Assembly: GCA_947628025.1 (NCBI GenBank)
Contig: CANQYH010000001.1
Location: forward strand, 1-42,960
DNA length: 42,960 nucleotides
Reading direction: 5' to 3'
Source: an uncultured Lachnospiraceae bacterium
Lineage (GTDB): Bacteria; Bacillota; Clostridia; Lachnospirales; Lachnospiraceae
The translations under genes and the position numbers were made by a program. Below the pieces are notes generated by a model, which saw only the letters and a program-made list of their open reading frames with translations, was not told the DNA's origin and ran no database searches. Positions 1 to 6,950 of this stretch are shown here, piece by piece; position 1 is the stretch's first letter, and the number at the start of each line of letters is the position of its first letter.

Positions 1-555
1 GGCGGGGGCGGCTCTTCCCGCAGCAGCTCCGGAGGCAGTTCTTCTCGCAGCAGTTCCGGAGGCAACGGTTCTGCCAGCAGCGCGGCCGGAACAGAGCAGA
101 CGGCTGCAGCAAATACGGCCCCGCTTCCGATTATTCCGACAGAGGAGATCCGTGAGGTTCTTCCGGAATATGTGGAGGTAGGAAGCTGGGAGCAGGCAGA
201 TGACGGAAGCTGGACTTTCAAGGACGAGAACGGCGAAACTTATACAAATCGTTGGGCGGCTGTGTATAATCCTTACGCTCAGACGGCTGCCGCGGATGCT
301 TTTGACTGGTTCCGTTTTGATGAAACAGGACATTTAATCACAGGATGGTACGTGGATCCGACAGACGGCTGCACCTACTATATGAATCCGCTATCGGATG
401 GAACGCAGGGACGCATGATGACCGGTTGGGTGGTTATCGACGGTAAGGAATATTATTTCAACCCCCAATCCGACGGTACCAGAGGCAGGATGTTCAGGAA
501 CGAGATGACTCCGGACGGACATTTTGTAGGACCGGACGGTGCGAAGATCAGCTGA
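1..555 (+). CDS. Cell-wall-binding (choline-binding-type) repeat protein, C-terminal part
   Basis: The frame is open from the first base of the window to the TGA at 553-555, so this is the last 184 codons of a longer gene and the GTG at 172 is internal. The visible start is a low-complexity linker of Gly, Ser and Arg (codons 1-30), then an Ala/Thr/Pro stretch. From about codon 60 there are aromatic/Gly-rich units: two near-copies of a 'DGTQGRM'/'DGTRGRM' element, each preceded by YYMNP or YYFNP, and 'GWVVIDGKEYYFNP'. Such repeats are typical of glucan- or choline-binding cell-wall modules, so the product is probably an exported surface protein or wall hydrolase held in the envelope by this tail. 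The catalytic or signal region lies outside the window, so the enzyme activity is unknown. A strong terminator follows. Confidence 0.75.
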   Translation, partial: GGGGSSRSSSGGSSSRSSSGGNGSASSAAGTEQTAAANTAPLPIIPTEEIREVLPEYVEVGSWEQADDGSWTFKDENGETYTNRWAAVYNPYAQTAAADAFDWFRFDETGHLITGWYVDPTDGCTYYMNPLSDGTQGRMMTGWVVIDGKEYYFNPQSDGTRGRMFRNEMTPDGHFVGPDGAKIS

Positions 556-572
556 AAATCATAGGACATGAG

Positions 573-608
573 AAAAGCCGCAGGCGCGTAAAATCGCCTG
601 CGGCTTTT
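573..608 (+). terminator. Rho-independent terminator after the cell-wall-binding gene
   Basis: A 14-bp perfect stem (573-586 with 595-608) has an 8-base loop. Its 3' arm ends in a T-run, with the matching A-run opening the 5' arm, so it could also work on the minus strand. It lies 18 bases past the stop codon of the upstream gene. Confidence 0.85.
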
Positions 609-689
609 TGGATCATCCATACGCCTGGCGGCCGTCAGCTGTTTGCCGGATGAATGAAAACGTTCTTTCGGGCGGGTGTTGGGTACAGC

Positions 690-718
690 TTGCCTTTTTT
701 CAAAAAATATGTTATCAT
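690..718 (+). promoter_or_regulatory. Promoter for queT (TTGCCT - 17 - TATCAT)
   Basis: The -35 TTGCCT is at 690-695 and the -10 TATCAT at 713-718, with the ideal 17-base spacing. Transcription would start near 725 and give a leader of about 115 bases that contains the preQ1 riboswitch. A small hairpin (747-752 with 763-768) lies between. Confidence 0.6.
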
Positions 719-787
719 ACCCCTCGTACCAAGGTCGCGGGAAAGCCGGATCTTATCAGCAGGATCCGAAATTCCCCAAAGCAGGCC

Positions 788-830
788 GGTGAGTTCGAGA
801 CCTTCCTCACCTAAAACAAAACTAAAGGAG
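788..830 (+). ncRNA. preQ1-I riboswitch upstream of queT
   Basis: The P1 stem is GGTGAG (788-793) with CTCACC (806-811). The loop begins TTCGAGA, close to the TTCTAGC of the Bacillus queC aptamer. An A-rich tail (812-825) ends in ACTAA and runs straight into the ribosome binding site AAGGAG (825-830). This is the layout of the small class I preQ1 aptamer, where the tail docks into P1 and ligand binding hides the ribosome binding site. The downstream gene is a queuosine-precursor transporter, which fits translational feedback by preQ1. The call rests on pattern recognition; a covariance-model search was not possible. Confidence 0.75.
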
Positions 831-838
831 AATGTACC

Positions 839-1354
839 ATGAAAAATGCAAAAAGCGGGACCGTATATTTTATGGTCCAGGCTGCGGCGATCGCGGCCAT
901 CTATGTCGTAGTGACGGGAATGATCGCGCCCATTGCGTTTGGGCCGATCCAGTTCCGTATCTCGGAAGCGCTGTGCGTACTGCCTTATTTTACGCCGGCC
1001 GCGATCCCGGGCGTGACCATCGGGTGCTTTCTGTCCAATACGCTGTTTGGTTCGGCGGCACTGGATATCGTGTTCGGTACGCTGGCTACGCTGATCGGAG
1101 CGGCGGGTTCCTGGGCGCTGCGGAAGAATAAATGGATGGTGTGCGTGCCGCCGGTCGTGTCCAATACCGTAATCATACCGTGGGTGCAGCGTTACGCCTA
1201 CGGCGCGGAAGACCTGATCCCGGTGATGATGGTGACGGTAGGGATCGCAGAGATATTGGCCATCGGCGTGCTGGGGAATCTTTTGCTGGCGGCGCTGGAG
1301 AAATATCGCGGGATCATTTTCGGGCGCGAGAGCGCGGCGGCGTATAAACAGTAA
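839..1354 (+). CDS. queT: QueT family queuosine-precursor transporter
   Basis: This 171-residue membrane protein is predicted to bring a queuosine precursor (preQ0/preQ1) into the cell as the substrate-binding S component of an ECF-type transporter. It is almost entirely hydrophobic, with about five to six membrane segments (starting near residues 10-35 and 50-75). It carries the family pattern 'PIQFRISEAL' followed by 'LPYFTPAAIPG' near residues 40-60. The start at 839 is set by AAGGAG at 825-830 with 8-base spacing. A preQ1-I riboswitch immediately upstream supports both the family and the substrate. The gene stands alone between its own promoter and terminator. Confidence 0.9.
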   Translation: MKNAKSGTVYFMVQAAAIAAIYVVVTGMIAPIAFGPIQFRISEALCVLPYFTPAAIPGVTIGCFLSNTLFGSAALDIVFGTLATLIGAAGSWALRKNKWMVCVPPVVSNTVIIPWVQRYAYGAEDLIPVMMVTVGIAEILAIGVLGNLLLAALEKYRGIIFGRESAAAYKQ

Positions 1355-1445
1355 GATCAGCTGGCGCCGGTATGGTTTACATAAAAATTGCATATGCGCG
1401 GAAGCGACGTAAGACAAAACAGAATATAAGAAGACGTTATGACTT

Positions 1446-1480
1446 CAGGCGGTGGAAGATCATTCTGCCGCCTGTTTTTT
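1446..1480 (+). terminator. Rho-independent terminator after queT
   Basis: The stem CAGGCGG (1446-1452) pairs with CCGCCTG (1468-1474) and is followed by a six-T run (1475-1480). The rest of the 330-base gap between queT and murC holds no convincing gene; short open frames there lack a ribosome binding site. Confidence 0.8.
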
Positions 1481-1573
1481 ATTGCAAAGCAGCGGCCGGA
1501 AAGAACTGTTTGCAGAGGGCGGCGGAAGCGCCGGATGAAACGGAAAGCAAATGAAAGACACGGCTGAAAATCA

Positions 1574-1603
1574 TTGTCGGTGACAGGCTGTTTGTACTAT
1601 AAT
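1574..1603 (+). promoter_or_regulatory. Promoter for murC (TTGTCG - 18 - TATAAT)
   Basis: The -35 TTGTCG is at 1574-1579 and a perfect -10 TATAAT at 1598-1603, spaced 18 bases. The predicted start is near 1610, about 75 bases before the murC start codon. Confidence 0.65.
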
Positions 1604-1684
1604 AAATAATGAGGAAGAAAGCATTGACTTTGTGTCCGAAAAGCGGTAAAAGTAAGGAAGTTTAAGTCGAAAAGGTGGGGCATT

Positions 1685-3064
1685 ATGTATCAGATCAATT
1701 TTAATAAACCGGAACATGTGCATTTTATCGGCATTGGCGGGATCAGCATGAGCGGGCTGGCGGAGATCCTCCTGGACGAGGGGTTTACGGTGTCCGGGTC
1801 GGACGCGCATCGTTCGGAACTGACGGAGCTTCTGGAAAAGAAAGGCGCGACGGTGTTTTACGGACAGCAGGCCTCCAATATCATCGACGGGATCCGGGTG
1901 GTCGTCTATACGGCGGCGGTTCATCCGGATAATCCGGAGCTGATGGAGGCGGAGAGGAAAGGCCTGCCGGTTCTGACCAGGGCGGAACTTTTGGGTCAGA
2001 TGATGAAAAATTACCGTTACGCGATCGGGATTGCGGGAACTCACGGGAAGACGACGACCACTTCGATGGTGACGGAGATTTTGCTGGCGGCAGACGCGAA
2101 CCCGACCGTGACCGTAGGGGGGATCCTGAATTCGATCGGGGGCAATTTCCGATTAGGCGGGTCGGAGATCTTCGTGACGGAAGCCTGCGAATATACGAAT
2201 AGTTTTCTATCATTTTTTCCGAATATGGAGATTATCCTGAATGTGGAAGAGGACCATCTGGATTTCTTCAAGGATATCAAGGATATTCGGACGTCTTTCC
2301 GGAAATTTGCGGAGAAAGTGCCGGAGGACGGCCTGGTGATCATGGGCGCGGACACGGCCTGTTGGGAACGGATCGTGGAGGGATTAAAGTGCAAAGTCGT
2401 CACGTTCGGCAGGAATCCTGGGGCAGACTATCAGGCGGAAAACATTTCCTTTGACGAATATGTACGGGGCAGCTTTGAGGTGATCGCGGATGGCGAAAAT
2501 CTGGGCCGGGTCACGCTGAACGTTCCGGGAGAGCATAATGTTTATAACGCTTTGGCGGCAATCGCTCTCTGCCGCGCGCTGGGCGTCGATATGGAGACGA
2601 TCCGGAAAGGGCTGGAGCATTTTACGGGCACGAACCGGCGGTTTGAGAAAAAGGGCGAGGTCTGCGGTGTGACGGTCATCGATGATTACGCTCATCATCC
2701 CAACGAGATCGCGGCGACGCTGGCGGCGGCGCGGCGCTATCCCCACCGAAAGCTGTGGTGCGTGTTCCAGCCGCATACGTATACCAGGACAAAAGCGTTT
2801 CTGGACCAGTTCGCGGAAGCGCTGGCGGCGGCGGACGAGGTGGTGCTGGCGGACATTTACGCGGCCAGGGAAACAGATACGTTGGGCATCAATTCCGGAG
2901 ACATCGCGGAGCGGATCGAGGCCCGGGGGACCAAAGCCCATTATCTGGGGAGTTTTGACGAGATCGAAAAATTTATTTTGGAAAATTGTGTTCACGGGGA
3001 CCTGTTGATAACTATGGGCGCCGGAGATATCGTAAAAGTGGGAGAAAATCTGCTGGGAATATAA
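1685..3064 (+). CDS. murC: UDP-N-acetylmuramate--L-alanine ligase MurC
   Basis: MurC adds L-alanine to UDP-N-acetylmuramic acid using ATP, the first peptide step of cytoplasmic peptidoglycan precursor synthesis. The 459-residue length is normal. Residues 11-25 carry the N-terminal Rossmann signature (HFIGIGGISMSG), and residues 118-124 the Mur-ligase ATP loop GTHGKTT. The central-domain VEEDHLDFF motif is near residue 190, and the C-terminal 'DDYAHHP' and 'FQPHTYTRT' segments bind nucleotide and amino acid. The start has the ribosome binding site GGTGGGG at 1673-1679. The gene has its own promoter and ends at an extended terminator hairpin, so it appears monocistronic. Confidence 0.96.
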   Translation: MYQINFNKPEHVHFIGIGGISMSGLAEILLDEGFTVSGSDAHRSELTELLEKKGATVFYGQQASNIIDGIRVVVYTAAVHPDNPELMEAERKGLPVLTRAELLGQMMKNYRYAIGIAGTHGKTTTTSMVTEILLAADANPTVTVGGILNSIGGNFRLGGSEIFVTEACEYTNSFLSFFPNMEIILNVEEDHLDFFKDIKDIRTSFRKFAEKVPEDGLVIMGADTACWERIVEGLKCKVVTFGRNPGADYQAENISFDEYVRGSFEVIADGENLGRVTLNVPGEHNVYNALAAIALCRALGVDMETIRKGLEHFTGTNRRFEKKGEVCGVTVIDDYAHHPNEIAATLAAARRYPHRKLWCVFQPHTYTRTKAFLDQFAEALAAADEVVLADIYAARETDTLGINSGDIAERIEARGTKAHYLGSFDEIEKFILENCVHGDLLITMGAGDIVKVGENLLGI

Positions 3065-3065
3065 T

Positions 3066-3247
3066 TTATCCACATTATCCACATAGTTTTCAACAAAATG
3101 TTGAGGAAAACTATGTGGATTTTTTGATTTACATAATTAAGTTATCCACTGATCTGCGGATGGTGATTTTATATGGAAAATCGCTGGTTTCGACAAAATT
3201 CGCAGGGTTATGTAGACCGATTGTCCACATTATCCACATTGTCCACA
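3066..3247 (+). promoter_or_regulatory. Cluster of DnaA-box-like 9-mers upstream of the dnaD-like/dnaI-like operon
   Basis: Two perfect boxes TTATCCACA stand head to tail at 3066-3074 and 3075-3083. A one-mismatch box TTATCCACT is at 3142-3150. Three more abut at 3221-3229 (TTGTCCACA), 3230-3238 (TTATCCACA) and 3239-3247 (TTGTCCACA). All six point the same way, and the abutting ones keep an exact 9-base period. The consensus DnaA box is TTATNCACA. The downstream genes encode helicase-loading proteins, so DnaA control of the promoter at 3275-3303, or a DnaA-titrating site, is plausible. No AT-rich unwinding region typical of oriC and no dnaA gene are visible. Confidence 0.75.
3077..3125 (+). 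terminator. Terminator hairpin after murC
   Basis: A 15-bp perfect stem (3077-3091 with 3106-3120) is followed by six Ts (3120-3125). The 5' arm includes most of the second DnaA-box 9-mer, so DnaA-box sequence and terminator are superimposed. Confidence 0.8.
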
Positions 3248-3274
3248 TAGGGCAGGATGGGAAAAGCGCCCCTA

Positions 3275-3303
3275 TTTTCTTTTTCGGAAAGATGTGGTAT
3301 GAT
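3275..3303 (+). promoter_or_regulatory. Extended -10 promoter for the dnaD-like operon
   Basis: TGG precedes TATGAT at 3298-3303, forming an extended -10 element. A weak -35 (TTTTCT, 3275-3280) is spaced 17 bases upstream. It starts 28 bases after the last DnaA-box-like 9-mer. A transcript from here would begin near 3310 and exclude the ATG at 3257, supporting the start at 3338. Confidence 0.5.
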
Positions 3304-3337
3304 AAGACAAGAGAGAAAAAGCGGGGAGAGAAGCGAT

Positions 3338-4642
3338 ATGAGGAGCAGTTTTACGATACAGGCTACGCAGGTGGCGAACGAGTTTATCGATCATTATATG
3401 GCGGCGGCGAACGGCGAATATGTGAAAGTATACCTGTATTTGCTGCGGCACCAGGACCGTGCGGTGACCGAGATCGAGATCGCAGATGCTCTGAATGATA
3501 CGGAGTCGGATATCCGCAGGGCGATCGCCTATTGGGAGAAGATGGGCGTGCTTCTGAGCAGGCGGAAAGAGGATGCGGACCGGGCAGGTGCGAAGAGACT
3601 CTCCTCGGAAGACGAGATTGGAAGCGCTTTAGGGACAGCCGTGGCTGGCACAGCGCAGACAAATGCGGAGAGCAGGGATCCCGGCGCGGCCGGACGACCG
3701 GAAAAAGGGACAGATTCCGGGGTATCTGCGGAGACGGGGACGCGTGCGGCAAAGAAGTCCGCGGAAACAGGAAAGACGGGCGGTTCAGAGACGGCCGGCG
3801 CTTCGGAGAGCGGGTCCGCCGCTTCCGCCGTGGCTGCCTCCAGGATCCCCGCGGAACGGCCGTATTATACCCCGGAGCAGGTGAAGAAATTGTCCGAAGA
3901 AGAGGAAGAATTTACCCAGCTTCTCTACATAGCCCAGAAATATCTGAATAAAGTGTTCACGCCGCGGGAGTGCGAGGTATTCGCCTATCTGTACGATGGA
4001 CTACGCATACCCGGAGAACTCCTGGAATATCTGGTGGAATACTGCGTCCAGGGCGGGCATACCAGCATCCGTTACCTGGAGACGGTAGGTATCAACTGGC
4101 ACGAGAGGGGTATCCATACGGTGGAGATGGCCAAGCAGTATACGGCCTCCTGCTCGTCAGAGGGTTTTGCGGTCATGCGGGCGTTCGGGTTGAGCGACCG
4201 GCGGCCGGGCGATTCGGAGATGGAGATGATCCGCCGTTGGTTCCGGGAATGGGGCTTTACGAAAGAACTGGTGCTGGAAGCCTGCGGCAGGACGCTGAAA
4301 GCCACGAACAAGCCCAGTTTCGCCTATGCGGATAAGATCCTGATGGAGTGGAAGAAAGCGAAGGTCCGCACGATGGAGGATCTGCGGAAGCTGGATGAGC
4401 AGCGCGCTGCGGCAGGCGGCGGCGCCGGGCAGCAGGGAGCCCCAAATATTTCCGGTGGCCGGCAGCAGGACGGCCGGGAGCAGAAATCCGCGGGCGCGCG
4501 GACAGCGGTCCAGAGCGGTAAAAGCGGCGGAAAAAACCGGTTCCACAATTATGAACAGAGGGACACGAATTACGACGCTCTGGCATTAAAGCAGTTAAAA
4601 GAACGTCTGGGCGGACAGCAGACCGCCGATGGCGCGCAGTAG
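3338..4642 (+). CDS. DnaD-domain replication protein
   Basis: The 434-residue protein is predicted to act in primosome assembly, helping DnaA-opened DNA or stalled forks receive the replicative helicase. Residues 1-75 look like the DnaD/DnaB N-terminal winged-helix domain. A long Ala/Gly/Ser/Glu-rich linker follows to about residue 165. Two DnaD C-terminal-type helical repeats come next (about 170-265 with 'YLVEYCVQGG', and about 272-350 with 'KILMEWKKAKV'), and then a Gly/Gln-rich tail. The ATG at 3338 was chosen over the upstream ATG at 3257 because GGGGAG stands 9 bases before it and an extended -10 lies between the two. It is followed 12 bases later by a DnaI-like loader, the usual DnaD-DnaI pairing of Clostridia. 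Confidence 0.88.
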   Translation: MRSSFTIQATQVANEFIDHYMAAANGEYVKVYLYLLRHQDRAVTEIEIADALNDTESDIRRAIAYWEKMGVLLSRRKEDADRAGAKRLSSEDEIGSALGTAVAGTAQTNAESRDPGAAGRPEKGTDSGVSAETGTRAAKKSAETGKTGGSETAGASESGSAASAVAASRIPAERPYYTPEQVKKLSEEEEEFTQLLYIAQKYLNKVFTPRECEVFAYLYDGLRIPGELLEYLVEYCVQGGHTSIRYLETVGINWHERGIHTVEMAKQYTASCSSEGFAVMRAFGLSDRRPGDSEMEMIRRWFREWGFTKELVLEACGRTLKATNKPSFAYADKILMEWKKAKVRTMEDLRKLDEQRAAAGGGAGQQGAPNISGGRQQDGREQKSAGARTAVQSGKSGGKNRFHNYEQRDTNYDALALKQLKERLGGQQTADGAQ

Positions 4643-4654
4643 AGGGGAGGTCAT

Positions 4655-5638
4655 ATGTCGTTAAGCAATTCGCAGTATCAGGCCATCATGAGGATATACA
4701 ATGAACGGCAGTACCAGGACAAGCACGATCTGGATCTGCGGAGGCAGGAGATCTACGGGACGCTGCCGGAGGTGAAGCGGCTGGAAGACGAGCTGGCTTC
4801 CTGGGCAGTGGAGTGTGCGAAGCGTATTCTGGACGGAGACGCGACAGCCAGGGAGGCCATGCGCGCCCGCAGGGAGGAGCTGAGCCGCCGGAAGAAGGAA
4901 CTGCTGACGGCCCACGGCTATGCGGAGGACGATCTGGAGATGCGCTACCATTGTCCGGAATGTCAGGATACGGGATATGTGGATGGACAAAAGTGCCGCT
5001 GCTTTGTGAAAGAGCAGGTGAAGCTCCTTTATGCTCAGTCCAATATCGAGGACATATTGAACCGGGAAAATTTTTCCACGTTTTCGTTTGACGTCTATGA
5101 CGATCGGGAGCTGATCCCGGAGCTGGGGATGACCGTGGCCGATTATATGAAGCGGGTCTACGGATGGTGCCGGGATTATGTGGAAAATTTTTCGAAACAG
5201 GCGGGGAGTCTGCTTTTTACCGGCGGCGTCGGCGTGGGCAAGACATTTTTGACGAACTGTATCGCCAGGGAGCTGATCGACCGCTGTCAGTCGGTGATCT
5301 ATCTGTCGGCCAATGACCTGGTGGATATATTTTCCAGGAACAAATTTCACTATGAGACAGAAGAAGAGATGCGGGACATGTACCAGTATCTGCTGGACTG
5401 CGACCTGCTGATCATCGACGATCTGGGGACGGAGCTGAACAACAGCTTTGTGTCTTCGCAGCTTTTCTATTGCATCAATGAACGGCTGGTGCGCAGGAAA
5501 GGCACGATCATTTCCACGAACCTTTCCATCGGTATGATCCGGGACACGTATTCGGAACGCGTCTCGTCGCGCCTCGTCAGCAGTTACGAGATCATACCCC
5601 TGTATGGGGATGATATCCGCACAAAAGGCAGAAGATAA
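4655..5638 (+). CDS. DnaI/DnaC-type helicase-loader ATPase
   Basis: This 327-residue AAA+ ATPase is predicted to load the replicative helicase on DNA together with the upstream DnaD-type protein. The N-terminal half is helical with a zinc-binding cluster C100, C103, C114, C116 (CPEC...KCRC), as in DnaI. The AAA+ core has Walker A GGVGVGKT (190-197), Walker B LLIIDDLG near residue 250, and a late arginine-rich 'SERVSSRLV' that fits the arginine finger/sensor region. The ribosome binding site GGGGAGG precedes the ATG. It forms an operon with the DnaD-type gene and ends just before a separate prs promoter. Confidence 0.9.
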   Translation: MSLSNSQYQAIMRIYNERQYQDKHDLDLRRQEIYGTLPEVKRLEDELASWAVECAKRILDGDATAREAMRARREELSRRKKELLTAHGYAEDDLEMRYHCPECQDTGYVDGQKCRCFVKEQVKLLYAQSNIEDILNRENFSTFSFDVYDDRELIPELGMTVADYMKRVYGWCRDYVENFSKQAGSLLFTGGVGVGKTFLTNCIARELIDRCQSVIYLSANDLVDIFSRNKFHYETEEEMRDMYQYLLDCDLLIIDDLGTELNNSFVSSQLFYCINERLVRRKGTIISTNLSIGMIRDTYSERVSSRLVSSYEIIPLYGDDIRTKGRR

Positions 5639-5640
5639 TC

Positions 5641-5669
5641 TTGACGAAAGTGCCGCAGAATGGTATAAA
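5641..5669 (+). promoter_or_regulatory. Promoter for prs (TTGACG - 17 - TATAAA)
   Basis: TTGACG (5641-5646) and TATAAA (5664-5669, preceded by TGG) are spaced 17 bases, close to the vegetative consensus. It sits two bases after the loader stop codon and 43 bases before the prs start. Confidence 0.75.
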
Positions 5670-5711
5670 GAATACGTCATAGACTGCTGCACACACCATA
5701 TGGAGGAAAAG

Positions 5712-6902
5712 ATGATATACGAAGAAAAGACCATTGAGACGATTCCGGTGGGTCCGTTGGGACTGGTTCCGCTTCGCAGTATCAGGAATCTGGGAGAAAA
5801 GGTGAACGATTATCTGGTCACCTGGAGACATGAGAGAGAAAGTGAGCACAAGTCGACGATCGCGTTTGCGGGCTACCAGAGAGATTCTTACATCATCGAA
5901 AGCCGCACGCCCCGGTTTGGCACCGGCGAAGCAAAAGGGACGATCGAAGAATCTGTCCGCGGCGACGATCTGTATATCATGGTGGATGTCTGCAATTACA
6001 GTCTGACCTATTCGCTGTGCGGACAGATCAACCATATGTCCCCTGACGATCATTTCCAGGATCTGAAGAGAGTGATCGCGGCGGCGGCAGGCAAGGCCCG
6101 CAGGATCAATGTGATCATGCCGTTTTTGTATGAGGGACGCCAGCACAAGCGTTCCGGCAGAGAGTCGTTGGACTGCGCGCTGGCTTTGCAGGAGCTGGCA
6201 AATATGGGCGTAGAGAATATCATTACGTTTGACGCCCATGATCCGCGTGTGCAGAATGCGATCCCGGAGATCGGTTTTGAGACGGTGACGCCGATCTATC
6301 AATTCATCAAATATCTGCTGAAAGAGGAAAAAGAGCTGCAGATCGACAGCGATCATATGATGGTGATCAGTCCGGACGAGGGCGGCATGACCCGCGCCGT
6401 GTATTTTGCCAATGTCCTGGGACTGGATATGGGCATGTTCTATAAGCGCCGCGACTATACCCGAATCGTAAACGGCCGCAACCCGATCGTGGCCCATGAG
6501 TTTTTGGGCTCCGACGTGGAGGGCAAGGATGTGCTGATCATCGACGATATGATCTCTTCGGGCGAAAGTATCCTGGACGTGGCGAAAGAGTTGAAGCGCA
6601 GAAAAGCCCGGAAAGTATTCGCCTGCGCGACCTTTGGCCTGTTTACCAACGGACTGGGGCAGTTCGACAAATATTATGAGGACGGATTGCTTGACCGGAT
6701 GCTGACGACGAACCTGGTCTACCAGACGCCGGAGCTTCTGTCCAAGCCTTATTATATCAATGTGGACATGAGCAAATATATTGCGCTGATCATTGACAAT
6801 CTGAATCATGACGCGTCCCTGAGCGAGCTGCTGAACCCGACCAAGAGGATCAATCGCCTGCTGACTACGTACCGCAGTCAGTATGAGACGGCGAAAAGCT
6901 GA
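5712..6902 (+). CDS. prs: Ribose-phosphate pyrophosphokinase (PRPP synthase)
   Basis: It makes phosphoribosyl pyrophosphate from ribose 5-phosphate and ATP for nucleotide, histidine and tryptophan synthesis. From the ATG at 5712 the product has 396 residues, longer than the roughly 315-residue classical enzyme but similar to the long clostridial form, as I recall it. The PRPP-binding loop VLIIDDMISSGES is at about 274-287, and a conserved segment near residue 170 reads 'FDAHDPRVQNAIP'. The start at 5712 has GGAGG at 5702-5706; open-frame extensions to 5604 would overlap the promoter and the upstream gene. It is transcribed from its own strong promoter and is convergent with the histidine kinase gene. 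No convincing terminator is visible in the 48-base gap. Confidence 0.92.
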   Translation: MIYEEKTIETIPVGPLGLVPLRSIRNLGEKVNDYLVTWRHERESEHKSTIAFAGYQRDSYIIESRTPRFGTGEAKGTIEESVRGDDLYIMVDVCNYSLTYSLCGQINHMSPDDHFQDLKRVIAAAAGKARRINVIMPFLYEGRQHKRSGRESLDCALALQELANMGVENIITFDAHDPRVQNAIPEIGFETVTPIYQFIKYLLKEEKELQIDSDHMMVISPDEGGMTRAVYFANVLGLDMGMFYKRRDYTRIVNGRNPIVAHEFLGSDVEGKDVLIIDDMISSGESILDVAKELKRRKARKVFACATFGLFTNGLGQFDKYYEDGLLDRMLTTNLVYQTPELLSKPYYINVDMSKYIALIIDNLNHDASLSELLNPTKRINRLLTTYRSQYETAKS

Positions 6903-6950
6903 CGGCCGGCTGCGTTTGGCCGGGCGATCATGGTTGTGACGCCGGGCGAT

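Noticed and set aside
635..1417. A 260-codon minus-strand open frame over queT
   Set aside because: It is antisense to queT, its riboswitch and promoter, and is His/Arg-rich with no domain.
3066..3247. CRISPR array or satellite repeat
   Set aside because: The units are 9-mers matching the DnaA box without spacers of regular length; no cas genes are nearby.
3066..3300. Chromosomal replication origin oriC
   Set aside because: There are several boxes but no dnaA or dnaN neighbour and no clear AT-rich unwinding element; a regulatory or titration cluster fits better.
3257..3337. Upstream start for the DnaD-type protein at 3257
   Set aside because: An extended -10 at 3298 lies inside this stretch, and the ATG at 3338 has a better ribosome site.
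6903..6950. Bidirectional terminator between prs and the histidine kinase gene
   Set aside because: Only a 5-bp GC stem without a T-run is visible, so it is not supportable as a terminator.
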